Positions 10,504 through 21,617 of a stretch of DNA of 64,000 bases are shown here, in pieces. The notes beneath the pieces are model-generated. The model was not told where the DNA came from, ran no database searches, and saw only the letters and a program-made list of their open reading frames with translations. The stretch lies in assembly GCF_033807575.1 (NCBI RefSeq), contig NC_084703.1, positions 8,680,001-8,744,000 on the forward strand, read 5' to 3'. The stretch is from Cydia pomonella. Lineage: Eukaryota > Arthropoda > Insecta > Lepidoptera > Tortricidae. The position numbers were made by a program, and so were the translations under genes. Position 1 is the first letter of the stretch; the number at the start of each line of letters is the position of its first letter.

Positions 10504-11740
10504 TTAAGAAACTATCATTGGTAAAATGCAAACTACTAAACTTAGTGATCGGTCGTAGTTCTCCTATATTAAAATGCCGATTTTTTATGCTTAGTTAATA
10601 ATAATTTGCAGTAGGTGTCACTGCCAATGCGAATTAGCTTCATGCAAGAACTTTTTGGAAGATGTCAATCGATTCTACTTCCCTTGAGATTCATATGTTT
10701 CTAATAAACCTGTTATCTATTGTACCCAAATTGTGAAAGTAAATGTGGCGCGCACACTGCGAGTAATAACTCCCCATACAAAAAGCTCGCGCACTGCGAT
10801 GTCACATCACACACTTACAAAATATTATACCCAAACATGTGTATTAAAATTTATCCACCTGGCTAATATGCTATGTGATGGGACTGAGACGACATATACT
10901 TCCAAGGCTCAATGTGGAAATGCGCCGCTATCCTAAGTCAAAGTACAATAATACTACAATTTGAAGTCAAATAAAATGCCAAGTAATGACTTGGCGGCCA
11001 GTTCGCAAATTCTATTTAACAACGATTTTCACTAAAGTTAGCCAACAAGAATTTTAAGATTTAATCTGACTTCAAAGAATGAATTTAAGTTTGACTCTCG
11101 TTAAGGGATTAATTAAGCTATCCAAGTTAAAATCGTCTTAAGTATTACTTTTAGGTTTTTCTAATAGGCTAACATTGTTTTGAACTGAAGCAGCCTTATG
11201 TTGTACATCATAAAGTTCATAATTATGCCATAATAAGGTAACAAATTTAAAAGGCAAATGCAATGAGCAGCCTTAGTTTCCGAGCGAAGCAAGGCATTAA
11301 ACATTTCTAAGAAAACAGGTTTAATTTCGTGCTGATTATAATGTAAATGTATTGTTAAAGGGCTAGTAATAGAAATGCGTTTGGGGAATTTTTGTGGGAG
11401 ATATAAAATCTGACAGAAAAAAAACTTATTATCAAATTAATCCAGCGGTTGTAGCATCGCATTTTTATCACCAGAGCCCGGATTTTTCACAGCAAAACAA
11501 AAGACTGTCGTAATGTTACTAGTCTTAAAAACATTTTTTATCGACATCTATATTTGAGTAATAGAAGAAAAAAAAAACGGTCCACCAAAAAAAAACAAAA
11601 TATTTATATATATAAATTACGTGAGGTTTGTATAAAATTACACAGAAACAGATGATTTTTCTGCTTCAAAAATCTACGTCAGTACACACAGCAGCACATG
11701 AAATTTTATTTGGTTTCTGTTAGTCATAATCTTCAATAAG
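10504..11740. other. Intron 2, between minisatellite and LINE remnant
   Basis: AT-rich. A 67-codon frame at 10733-10936 has no recognisable features. No inverted or tandem repeat was seen. Confidence 0.4.
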
Positions 11741-11980
11741 CTATGTTGTATTAAGCTTCGCGAACGCCGTAACTGTGGGATTCAACTGTTAACGCCGCGC
11801 CATGCCTCAGCTGCTTTTCGTGGAAGTTTTCGCTACGCCGCGTCGAAGGTCTGGAATAACATCCCTCCCCCCTTGAGAAACCTGCAAAGTATTCATAGTT
11901 TTAAGTCAAAGCTGAAACAGTATTTACTTAATCACCAACTTAACCAGGAAGCCTACAGACTTGATACTAGCTGCCTGTAG
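11741..11980 (+). pseudogene. 5'-truncated LINE: reverse transcriptase C-terminus
   Basis: Plus-strand translation without a start codon gives 79 codons ending at TAG 11978-11980. The peptide contains LLTPRH...FRGSFRYAASKVWNNIPPPLRNL followed by IHSFKSKLKQYLLN. This is the standard end of jockey/CR1-type non-LTR reverse transcriptases: an SF.Y.A...WN.(L/I)P...R module, then F+..LK.+L. The sequence after the stop to about 12200 is probably the element's 3' untranslated region. It is interrupted by, or ends next to, the repeat at 12201. It sits in antisense orientation in intron 2 of the host gene. The 5' truncation is typical of LINE insertion. Confidence 0.75.
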
Positions 11981-12200
11981 TTTGTACGCTTTTACTTACG
12001 CTTACCACAAGTTTTTGTTCCTTCTGCATAGCAATAGTTCACCACTCCTGTTATGCCATACTTGTTTGAGTATTATTATGTTAGTATTCGTCTTCCTCTG
12101 ATGCTGTTTTATAGCTATATATAGCTGCGTCCCTTAGGCTGGCCTACGCTGGGCCATCATGTAGAGGAGCCCTCAGATGAGATTGAATATTGCACTTTTT

Positions 12201-12831
12201 AGGGTTCCGTAGCCAAATGGCAAAAAACGGAACCCTTATAGATTCGTCATGTCACAGCCACTTTTTTCCGAAACTATAAGAGCTATACTGTTCAAACTTG
12301 GTAAGTAGATGTTTCTATGAACCGCATTAAGATTTTTACACAAAAATTTATAGAAAAAAAAAAAACAATAAATTTTGGGGGTTCCCCATACTTCGTTGCT
12401 ATATGTGAGATCCTTAATTGGCTCTGTGTCACTATTTATGTTGTTATTAGCATAGTTATAGCTGTTGGTTCTCCATGTAAAATAAAAAAATAAATACTTA
12501 GAACGGAAACTCAAAAAATCTTTTTTCATCAAACTCATGGTTATAGGATAGGTCTTCAAAAATGATATTGAGGTTTCTAATTTTTTTTTTTTCTAAACTG
12601 AATAGTTTGCGCGAGAGACACTTCCAAAGTGGTAAAATGTGTCCACCCCCCCTCTTAACTTCCAAAATAACAGAATGAAAAATCTAAAAAAATATATTTG
12701 ACATACATTGCCATGCAAACTTCCACCGAAAATTGGTTTGAACGAGATCTAGTAAGTAGTTTTTTTAATACGTCATAAATGGTACGGAACCCTTCATGGG
12801 TGAGTCCGACTCGCACTTGGCCGCTTTTTTA
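12201..12831. repeat. Dispersed repeat beginning AGGGTTCCGTAGCC, copy A
   Basis: The first 40 bases fold into a hairpin (AGGGTTCCGT ... ACGGAACCCT). The far end repeats the inverse motif TACGGAACCCTTCATGGG and finishes GCACTTGGCCGC plus a T-run. A second, similar copy is at 49949-50640, sharing 'ccgaaactataagagctatactg'-like and 'tttgggggttccccatactt'-like blocks in order. A 36-107 codon frame here (12236-12559, minus) is repeat sequence. I recognise the family as common in Lepidoptera but cannot class it. Confidence 0.75.
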
Positions 12832-13961
12832 TTTTTAGATTAATATCGCACGTAGAGCAGTATATAGTTGACGTCACTTCATTATGTACAAATTCATGGT
12901 ATTTGATTAACCACGTTTTTATTAAGCCAATATTGCACTAATTTTTACTTCAGATAAAAACTATAATACTTAGATATAGCAAACACGTCCATATCAAAGC
13001 GTTTTACATATAATCGTATTTTAGCACTGTCATACACAATGAAGTGACGATCAATGTCTTATAGAATACTCATTTTCTGAAGTGTCTATTATTGTCAATG
13101 AGGTGGTATAGTTAAAGCCAAAAGGACGGGTTATTTTATTTATAACAATGTACTGTAAAGATTTAGATCAAATAACACATATAAAACCATCTCTGACTTA
13201 CTACTTTATTTTCATATTTTAAATTAACTGTTGCGAATAATTATAAAATATTTGTTGATAATACTCGATATCGATAAAAAATGTTTCTAACACTACTCAC
13301 TTGGCGACAGTGTTTTGTTTTTCCGTGAATATTCCGGATTCTGTTTATCACCTTCAGCATACCTGTTACGTTCTAACAAGTATGTAAGTAACAGGCATAG
13401 TGACAGGCCATAAATATCCTGCCATGCTACAGCCGCAGCAGGTGTACTATGGATGGCTTTAATTACGTGATAAAATAAGTGTCACTTTATGATATCATGC
13501 GATTGAAATAGACAGACACTATCGTTATCACGCTGTCATGTAGATAAGTACGATCATCATATTCATACTGTTGACGTACGTTTGTATGTTTATACTTACC
13601 CCAAAAATGAGTACCTGAATGAATTTCGATGAAAACCATTAATATATATTTACTTATATGTATGTGTATTTAATCTAAGACTTGTCTAATATTACTGCGT
13701 CGTAGATTGTCCACTATGTGTCAGACGTCGTAGATGTCAAACGTGATGCCTTCCTAGCTATGGAGGGTAGAGGTATTTCTAGTGTACTTACGCAAATCGG
13801 TATTCAATGTCACATGCGTGTGTGTGTGGGTGTGTGTGTTAGCCTGTGATATTTGTTTGTATTTTTTTAATTTAATTGCAAGATGGATTCAATTTCTACA
13901 TATGTTAACATTTTTTGCCATTCGGTAACTATTTTCTTTTAGCTCTGAGTGTACTACTTAC
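12832..13961. other. Intron 2, right part
   Basis: AT-rich, with a short GT-rich simple repeat near 13818-13840. It borders the minus-strand donor GTAAGT of exon 2 at 13961-13956. Confidence 0.45.
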
Positions 13962-14085
13962 TTGGTGTTATTTTCTCCGGCTCAAGAAAACTTTCTGATT
14001 CTGGATTAGTCATCTCGCCGCTCAAGTAGCGCTGCTCGACCTCTATGAAGTGACCCATGGTCACTATCGTTATCGAAAAGTACAC
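13962..14085 (-). CDS. Exon 2 of putative small multi-pass membrane protein
   Basis: The exon runs on the minus strand from 14085 to 13962 and encodes 41 codons plus one base: VYFSITIVTMGHFIEVEQ, then RYLSGEMTNPESESFLEP and EKITP. The beginning completes the first hydrophobic segment started by exon 1 (about residues 21-38). The rest is a hydrophilic, acidic loop. The acceptor is GTTAACAG (14093-14086) and the donor GTAAGT (13961-13956). Reading frame is kept on both sides: phase 0 from exon 1, phase 1 into exon 3. The layout (Cys-rich N-terminus, helix, loop, helix) recalls insect four-helix membrane proteins of the DUF4728/LAPTM4-like type, but that is an inference from layout, not from a diagnostic motif. 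Confidence 0.78.
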
Positions 14086-14770
14086 CTGTTAACAAACAGC
14101 CAACATGAACATCTGTGTCTCTATAAAAAGTACTTACGAGTAAGTATTGCACCAACAATTATACAAATGACATACATGTAAATCTACAAATAAATTAAAG
14201 TATAAATAATCTCAGATGATTTTTTCGGGCTCAATCCCTAATCTGTTAACCAAAAGCCTTTGTTTCTTTTATGCAGAGCAATTTCGTCGCGTGCCAAGGC
14301 AACCATCTGTCAAAGCGCGTGCCATAGCAAGCAACTATCGTGATAGTATTAAGACTATTAAGGTTCAAATTTTGTGACAGCTTATTCAGAGAACAATTAG
14401 CCACAATGCGCGTGGTAATTTTTTTGAAGATAACAAAACGTGATATCATCGAACAGGCTGTTTCATGAATTTGAAACATATAAATAAGATATTAAATTTG
14501 CCTTTTAAACGAACCTGTTACCGTTACTTATGTCGGGGTTACTAGCAGTAACAGGAATCAATACCTTTTGTTTAACATGTTTACGTCACGTTTCGCTGTC
14601 GAATAAATTTACACTAGGGGTACTGATAATTCATACTACAAAACTAGGGAACAAATCAAATTATGTATTTTATAGAATATTTTTTATAAGTATATATGTT
14701 ATAAACTGAAATACATGTCGAAAGGGCCGAAGTCGAAGCCGAAAGGTAGTTTATTAAAAAAAATACTTAC
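14086..14770 (-). other. Intron 1 (685 bp) of the membrane-protein gene
   Basis: GT-AG intron on the minus strand. Positions 14582-14628 match the right end of the MITE found complete at 55659-55860 (both contain 'aataaatttacactagggg' and end in a CTG), so a MITE end fragment lies here. The open frame at 14246-14479 is not supported by splice sites. Confidence 0.65.
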
Positions 14771-14851
14771 TAGTGTGTATAAGGCTGAGGCGTAGCAGCC
14801 GCGGCGCAGGCTCCTCCAGCAGCAGCAAGACTGGATGATGGCCATCTTGCC
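14771..14851 (-). CDS. First coding exon of putative small multi-pass membrane protein
   Basis: The exon begins after an acceptor (TTCATTTATTCACAG, ending at 14852) and reads GGCAAG before ATG at 14845-14843, a favourable start context (AAGATGG). It encodes MAIIQSCCCWRSLRRGCY then ASALYTL, 25 codons in phase 0, up to donor GTAAGT (14770-14765). The cluster of three cysteines followed by Trp and basic residues is typical of short cytosolic N-termini of insect multi-pass membrane proteins and could be palmitoylated (inference). With exons 2 and 3 it gives 95 residues with two predicted helices. The acceptor in front of the ATG means at least one upstream non-coding exon lies to the right, not located. 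GC content is visibly higher than the surroundings. The overlapping 91-codon minus-strand frame at 14754-15029 is a shadow: continuing it into exon 2 meets a stop. Confidence 0.78.
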
Positions 14852-15609
14852 CTGTGAATAAATGAATTTTGGACAGTCTTACACAAAGCAACGTAAGTCT
14901 CACAGTAACCCCAATAACAGGGACCCATTTTTCAAATGGTATTAGACTAATATTATTAGTCCACGAACTATCAAGTCGTTCGAGAAAATGGGCCCCGAGG
15001 GGTGTGCATACTATGTATTTGCGACTCATTCACGTCACATCACAACACACATTTTCATCCCATATCATGTAAACTTGTGTTATTCGTCACTTTTTAACGA
15101 CATGTTTTACTCGTAATTTAACTCGTTTATTTAATACATATATTGACATCGGACATAATTTGGTTACATTGATTATCGCCATTGCTCTATAATTAAATAT
15201 GGTACCCTGAAATTGGAACAAGTCTTACTATGTGCTGTGTTAAATTTACATTAAATATGCTAATGTTGAGTTAACAAAGTCACATTGCATAGAGTCGGGG
15301 ACGGGTAAAAGTGGGACTTCATTTGAAGGGAGAAAGCGACAGAAGGTAACGTGGATATTTGTGTGCCAAGTAACGAAAGTAGATGTCACGGCTGAACTGT
15401 CAAATCACAAAAGTTATATGTAATTTCCAAGACGTACAATGATGTAAGCTTTTAATGTGTCGGCCGGTGCATGCATATTAGCTATATACGAAGTGCGCGG
15501 AGAGGGAAATACTAGCGACCACAACGCAGGTCGTGAGAAATGTTAATTTCCATGGGTCGAGTCTTCATACGATTTGATAGCTGTCAAGTCTGTCAACTCT
15601 GGGATAGAT
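14852..15609. other. Upstream intron or flank of the membrane-protein gene
   Basis: No recognised exon or repeat. The minus-strand gene should have its unlocated 5' untranslated exon somewhere to the right of here. Confidence 0.4.
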
Positions 15610-15831
15610 CAGGGGTCTCCAAACCCCGGCCCATGAGGCGTTCCAGACCGGCCCGCGGAAATCCAATGCGACAGCCCACGGTCCGGCCCGCGAGTGGTTG
15701 CCAAACGGATCCTAGGCTCCAGAGGTTCAGCATTCATTGAGAGTGTGCCCTGCGCAAAAACCGATGGCGGCCCGTGCGAAATATCTGAGGTGCAATATGG
15801 CCCTCAGGTAAAAAAAGTTTGGAGACCCCTG
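15610..15831. mobile_element. Non-autonomous hAT element (222 bp)
   Basis: The ends are CAGGGGTCTCCAAAC and its exact reverse complement, a classic hAT terminal repeat. The interior has the GC-rich 'cggcccgcg' motif seen next to the ends of many hAT/Charlie MITEs. The 8 bases on each side (GGATAGAT and CATTAGAT) agree at five positions, consistent with a decayed 8-bp target duplication. The 66-codon frame at 15540-15740 crosses its left end and is not a gene. Confidence 0.8.
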
Positions 15832-15981
15832 CATTAGATTATAATCATTATAAACTATACTCATGTACTTTGTAGCAGATCGAGCCCAAGATGAAATATA
15901 TACACGAAAATAAGCTTACCTATTAATGGAATAGTTATTACAATCGACTTATTATAGTAAGGAGCGATTACGTTTGTTTTT

Positions 15982-16060
15982 AGGGTTCCGTACCAAACGG
16001 TACAAAAGGAACCCTTATCCATGGGCGACTCTGTCCGTCCGTTTGTCACAACGCTGACCC
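15982..16060. repeat. Fragment of the AGGGTTCCGTA dispersed repeat
   Basis: It starts with the same hairpin as the copies at 12201 and 49949 (AGGGTTCCGTACC ... AAGGAACCCTTAT), continues through a GTCCGTCCGTTTGTC segment and then diverges. A (TA)-rich run follows at 16079-16100. Another faint trace of the family begins at 22740. Confidence 0.6.
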
Positions 16061-16729
16061 AGATACATTCAAAGTATATACATATATATATATATATTTT
16101 ATATTTAAGTTTGATTGTCTTCTTACGAGTATGTGCATAATGAGCCAGAGGACCAAATCACTTTCATTAATTTATTATTAGCGTTAGTAAACTAACATGT
16201 AGATTAAGTTCAAAACTAAGAATTATGTGAACCAATATGTTGTCTGTAATAAATTAATTGATTGATTAACTATGGAAAATGCTCAATATCAAGAGGGGGC
16301 AAAATTTCAAAATCTAGTGACTAGGTCAAGTGGGGTATCATTTGAAAGAGCTCAAATCATCAAATCAATTTGTACATTACAAAACATTTTTACAAGCTTA
16401 TATTGGGAAATATAATTTTGTTTGAAAAATTTCTCGTCAGTTCACTCGGCTATGACTACTATGACTACCGATTTTATACTGAAATCATACTGCTGTGGCA
16501 TGCAGGGCAACAATGTACAACTGAAAATAAATGAAACATAGCCATGTTTTAGTGATTTTCACACATGTCCACGGGAGGAACAACTTTTGTTTTAAAATCT
16601 GTGTATGACAGATGCACGTCACGTATCTAACTGAAATAGTATTGTCGCGTGATCGTAAATATCCATTCTACTTTGTCTACTATTCTTGAACTACCTTCTA
16701 TTCTTTCGGCTGCATTACCTATAAAGCTA

Positions 16730-16960
16730 TGTAATTTGGTGGATAAAATCAGATTCCAACGCAGCCTTAATCAAACTTGATTTGCATAAATTAGCGATAT
16801 GCGGAGCGACGCTGAAAATCCCCGTAATTATGCTTATCGGAATACATTAGTGTCCGCCATTAATAAACAGAGATATCACTTGATGCCTGCGTAATTCAGG
16901 GTAATGGCTCCTTCGCAAAGGCAGAATAATTAAAATTGTACGAGCTTCGCGTTAAGTCAG
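16730..16960. promoter_or_regulatory. Possible enhancer-like TAAT cluster
   Basis: This patch has a more balanced base composition than its surroundings and holds at least five homeodomain-type cores in about 200 bp (CATAAATTAG, GTAATTATGC, CCATTAATAA, GTAATTCAGG, AATAATTAAA). It has no repeat structure and no open frame. AT-rich DNA produces such cores by chance, so this is only a pointer. Confidence 0.2.
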
Positions 16961-18810
16961 TCCACCTATAGTTCAGTTTTCAGACTAGCGAGCACGCTTA
17001 AGAGCAATGAAAACGAATAAAAGCAATGTAAAAAAACACTAGCCTCAATGACCGGTTTTCATTGTGCTTTTGTGTATTTAGTAGCATACGTGAGAAGGTT
17101 ATACCAAATGATTAGCAGAGTTATAGATTTACAATTTTAAAAGTTTACCATCAAATATAACGGATAAGTATTAGGTAGGGCACAAATCCTGGTTCTTATT
17201 TTGCCACACAATAAACACGTTTGTTTCGTCACTGGGGTTGTAAAGTTTGCGTGTCACCCGTAGTAATATTTTATTGGTGTTTTGTACATATTTTTTGTTT
17301 ATACTAGTAATTAGGCTAATGGAGGTAATATTGGCTACAAAGTATAATGAAAAAGATAATCGAATAGGTTAAACCACACTTAGATAATGCATGTGCGTGC
17401 ATAGTTTTAAAAATAATCCTAATGATTTTTCACAGCGGCAATGTCGGAATCTTTTGAAAAATAACCCGAGAAAAATTCATCAAAGCAACTTTCTTGGTAA
17501 GTAATAAATAATTGTTTAAAGGAAAAATGTAATATTGCTAACAGTAATTTAGGATCTACTAAAGTCCAATGTTTAGTTAACACACATTAATAAATAGGTA
17601 TAGCATTTAAAAGTTATATTCAGAAGTATGTTTCATAATGTCAAAATAATGTCAAGCGTATACCAATAAATTTCCCAGCCGAACTCACCCGTCACCAATA
17701 TGGAACGTTTATGTATATAGCTGTCTATCAACGTTCGTACAAATGGGTTTCATCACACTCCAAATGGCAGTATTGCTACAAAAGCCGTGATATAAAAAAT
17801 AGGGCGCGTCCCGAAATCAAGCGAAGTTCCACTTACACCAAACGGCAGTCAATTAACGCATTTTGGCTCACCTAAAGGTTATTTAAAATTCAACCCTAGA
17901 GCAAGTTTTTTAGGTGCATTTTACGTTGCATTCTGTAGCGTTCCGGATCCAATCAATCATTGTTTGTGCTTGCGTTAAAATATAACTGATCAAAGCCTTG
18001 ACAAGCTGGTCCGCAGAAGACACTATTATATGTAGTGTTTATGCTCAATAGAGTGACCAAGTGAACTTTCACATGCACAGTAATAGGTAATCTTTCAGTA
18101 GCAGTTTCGACTACTCTCATATTAAAAATTAAAACAAAAAAAGTACTTTGCTGATCCGCAAAAAGATAACGTGCTAGTTAATCAGTGCCAACCCGTTATA
18201 CTTACTTGCGTATTTTTACATGCAATTAATTTACTCTCATATTGTGGTCGCACTTTCATTTATATTAATTTCTGCAAAAATAGGAAATAAGTCTTACAGT
18301 GCTACGTGAAATTGTAGAAATTAAACAAAGTGGAACTAAAGGTGGAATAGTGGCAATACCAAATGACTTGTCACAACAATCGCATTTTTGTCTGGTATTT
18401 GTTTAATTTATTTTTATTTCTAAATATTTCTGTATTACTTGACCTACTTTTCAAAGAAATCAAATAGTAAGAGCATCAAAATTAATAAAACTAACAAACG
18501 TAGTTAAATACGGAACGGAAGATAACATAAAACGTGTTTTAAAGACGGTTAGCCAAAATATCATGTTGGCGGATTGTGATCTGATTTAATGAATGATCTG
18601 CTGAAATAACTGGTCTCCCGGGACGGGTCAGGACGGAAATCTCTTAATATATAACTTTATATTATTGATAATTAATGATATATATCAAGGCATCGATGTA
18701 TTTACAATTATTGAAGAAAAACATACCTATAATAATTTGGTTTAATTTATCTATTGTAAAGTTTTGAGCTAGATCAAATTACTACCTGAATGTATGTATA
18801 TACATAATAA

Positions 18811-19008
18811 CCTAAAAAAAGTGATGCTGGTCATGCCTACAGTAGTGGCTCCATTTTTGAGGCTTTTGAGGTAGAACCGCTAGGGTCGCAGGACTTAGCG
18901 CGTGTCGGGTGCCGGTTGTACGTAGCGACGCGTCTCATAGACACCGCAGGTAATCAGAAGGCTTGTCAGTATTTTGCTAAACGCATTAAGCAATGCCATT
19001 CAACTTGA
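18811..19008 (+). other. Stop-free 66-codon frame with donor-like GCAG|GTAATC
   Basis: The plus frame from 18811 to TGA at 19006-19008 has no ATG. It reads a peptide including IFEAFEVEPLGSQDLARVG and YVATRLIDTA, then a possible donor at 18949/18950. GC content is raised between 18840 and 18950. No acceptor of quality is visible upstream and no partner exon was found. It may be an exon, part of a repeat or chance. Confidence 0.2.
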
Positions 19009-20584
19009 CAATGCGGTTGCTTTCTGAGCACACTTGGAGTACATTTTTTTTTATATATTTATTGTTTGTAAGGCCATCATCTTAAGTTTATATTATTATT
19101 CCGAAGCTTGTTAATAGTTTATATTGTTATTTAACTGTCATAAAATAAAGTACAAAAACAAACAAATGAATACAAATAATTGTCCTAACAACGAATCTTA
19201 TAATGCCAAAGATGCGATTCCTCCTTTGCAAAGCACTATTATTGGATTATAACCTTTAATCAATTTCACAAAATTACGCAATTGTAAATATCCTGGGATT
19301 GTTAGAGGGTAGGGAGTGATGGTCCATTATCAGAAATGTAATACCTATCCGATAACAATATAATGCCGCAGCTCCAGGAAATATTAGGTAATTTCGGTTT
19401 TCCGTTATTACAATACTATAAAAGAGGGTTGTGTTGAGTGATAGGTTACGATGCTACAAATAACTAACCTTTGTTAAGGTTCCTCACCGAAACGGTTTGA
19501 GTTCGTTAAATAATTTAAAGCGAGAGAATGTAACACAAACAGAGAAGATAAACACGACCACCGGGCACTTTGTAGGTGTGTAAACAGCTGGTGATGTTGG
19601 CTAAGAGGGGAAAGTTGCCATACTGCAATCTTACTCTTAGTGACATCAAGGGTCTAGTAAAGAATTTTCTGCGTACAAACACTTAAAAATACAGTCGAAT
19701 TAACAGTAGCTAAGTTTGAAGCAATAAAAGGAGATTTCAGAGTAAAACGTTTATTTGACCATTGATTTGGACCATGGATACGTTTCCCTGGGCAATACTA
19801 TAAAAGACTAAAATCGATCGGGATATGAAACGTGATTTTGTATTTTTTTCGAGGTTCCGATATTATCCTCCTATAATAATTTCGATAATATTCCTGTTTT
19901 TTTTGGTATTTATATTGACCAAACATACATGTAGTTATAATATAAGTACTTTCTATAGTAGGTCATCTACGTGACATGATTGTTAGTAGAACGACGCACA
20001 ATATTTCTTCTAACTATGCCAGTATTGTCCCCCGGACTACGGGATTGAATAACAACACAAAAAAGTTGGTCCACACAGTTAATAGTACAGTAAGCATCAA
20101 TAGACCAATAGTAGCGGATGAATAAAACAACCCTCTAAAATTATCTGCCTTCCGGGAATTACCCAAATAAAGATTTTTCTCTACAGTTCGCGTCCTGAAG
20201 TATCTGTCACAGTCACACCTAACAAAAATATACACGGTGCCCAGTGAGCATTGCGAGAGATTTAAACAGTATATTCCTGATCATATTTAAAGACTAAAAT
20301 GTTCTATAAACTTTTTTGAAATCGCTTAAATTCATATCCTTATTGAGAGATGTCAACAAGTAACACTTTAAAGGCACATTTCACAAAAAGAAGTTCAAAA
20401 ACTTTTTGAGTTACAGTTTTACAAATAGCGTTTACATTTTATGTACAAATACATACAAAAAATTAAATTAAACAAAAAGTTTTCTTTTTTTGTGAATTTG
20501 ACCTAAACTCATATAGCATTGTTTCCTTCTTTTGGCCTCAGAAATGCGTGGTTATAATCTCTCAGGTTCCTCGTGGGAACCTTG

Positions 20585-20632
20585 TATAAGTCCCTTTATG
20601 TAGAAAAATTGTTCTACGTACAGGGACTTATA
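20585..20632. other. 48-nt imperfect hairpin
   Basis: TATAAGTCCCTTTATGTAGAA and TTCTACGTACAGGGACTTATA pair over 21 positions with about two mismatches around a six-base loop. The shape is like a small pre-miRNA or a very short MITE. The loop is short for a miRNA precursor, so a mini-transposon is more likely. Confidence 0.35.
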
Positions 20633-20997
20633 TATGTATTTTTGTTAAATAGTTTATCACTATCAGATAATGGGATACTTTTGACGCGTAGTCTGAACCG
20701 TTACTTTTGATGCTGACTATATGTAAATATTTCACCCATGAACCATGTTTTATCTTGAATCGCTATAAAATACAACCTAACAGAGTATATGACAACAAAA
20801 CGCGTTGATTCACTGTATAAAATATACGTGCACGAACAATAAGTGAAGCTAGATTCATATTTATTATCTCACATAAGCTTAATTATTCTGAAGAGATCAA
20901 AAACTCGTTGAATTTTGTTATCATTTATTTTACAGACGGGACAAAAGTGAAAGAAGATTATTCAAAAAGAAGGCACCGTATTTCCTTTGGGTTCTTA

Positions 20998-21060
20998 AAG
21001 GATGACTCACGCTAGACCGGCTCGGCCCAGCCCTAGCCCGGTCTAGCGTGACTCATCCTT
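20998..21060. mobile_element. 63-bp GC-rich fold-back element
   Basis: AAGGATGACTCACGCTAGACC and its exact reverse complement close a short GC-rich loop. I recognise these ends as those of a common lepidopteran MITE; this copy has lost most of its interior. Confidence 0.65.
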
Positions 21061-21281
21061 AATGAATCACAGTTGTGTAAAAATATAATCTAACGGACCT
21101 CAACATAAAAAAAAAACCCTTATACAACACGTAGTATCTAAATACTGTTCTGATTGACGTTCTCTTCTCGTTTTTCTACCCTAGTTAATAATTACCTATA
21201 TAGATAAATAGAATAGGTAGAGTACACTTTATTACGCATCTTAAAATAGAAATAGTTACTGAAAAACATAATTGACTAAGA

Positions 21282-21360
21282 CAGTGGTTCCCAAAGTTGA
21301 CTGGGCTCCGATCCACCTAACAAAAAAATCCAAACGTCAGGACCCAAATCTAGGCTAGTT
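21282..21360. mobile_element. hAT-like end fragment interrupted by a SINE
   Basis: The sequence CAGTGGTTCCCAAAGTTGAC at 21282 matches the common hAT terminal-repeat form. No matching right end follows; the SINE at 21361-21617 lies directly to the right. A decayed element is inferred. Confidence 0.45.
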
Positions 21361-21617
21361 TAAAAAAAATATTATAGGACATTATTACACAAATTGACTA
21401 AGTCCCACATTAAGCTCAATAAGGCTTGTGTTGCAGGTACTTAGACAAAGATAAATATAATAGTATAAATACTTAAATACATAGAAAACACCCATGTTTC
21501 AGGTACAAATATTCGTGCTCATCACACAAATAAATGCCCTTACCAGGATTTGAACCCGGGAACTTCGACTTCATAGGCAGGGTCATTAGTCACTACCCAC
21601 TAGGCTAGACAGGTCGT
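21361..21617 (-). mobile_element. tRNA-derived SINE, full length
   Basis: On the minus strand the A box TAGCCTAGTGG is at 21607-21597 and the B box GGTTCAAATCC at 21556-21546, both full consensus matches. A body of about 170 bp follows, ending in 'gggacttagtcaatttgtg' and a T-rich tail at 21361-21370. The same 3' tail occurs alone at 61585-61653, so the tail is shared by a family, presumably with the partner LINE that mobilises it. I recognise this SINE as widespread in Lepidoptera. Confidence 0.88.

Larger units (their letters stand above)
16061..20584. other. 4.5 kb of AT-rich sequence, two weak candidates
   Basis: No repeat family was recognised apart from a (TA) run at its left edge and a LINE-like A/T-rich tail near 16240-16270. 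Two subregions are listed separately: a cluster of TAAT motifs at 16730-16960 and an open frame with a donor-like site at 18811-19008. Confidence 0.4.

Noticed and set aside
12236..12559. 107-codon minus frame
   Set aside because: It lies inside a dispersed repeat also present at 49949-50640, where the frame is not kept.
14754..15029. 91-codon minus frame, Leu/Pro-rich near the end
   Set aside because: It is the +1 shadow of the first coding exon; continuing it into exon 2 hits a stop, whereas the ATG frame stays open through three exons.
17660..17745. Minus-strand exon ending at a GTGAGT donor
   Set aside because: The donor is good, but only a 19-codon frame precedes it after a stop and no usable acceptor is visible.
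21545..21617. Functional tRNA gene on the minus strand
   Set aside because: The head is followed by a conserved SINE body and tail that recurs at 61585; it is a SINE.
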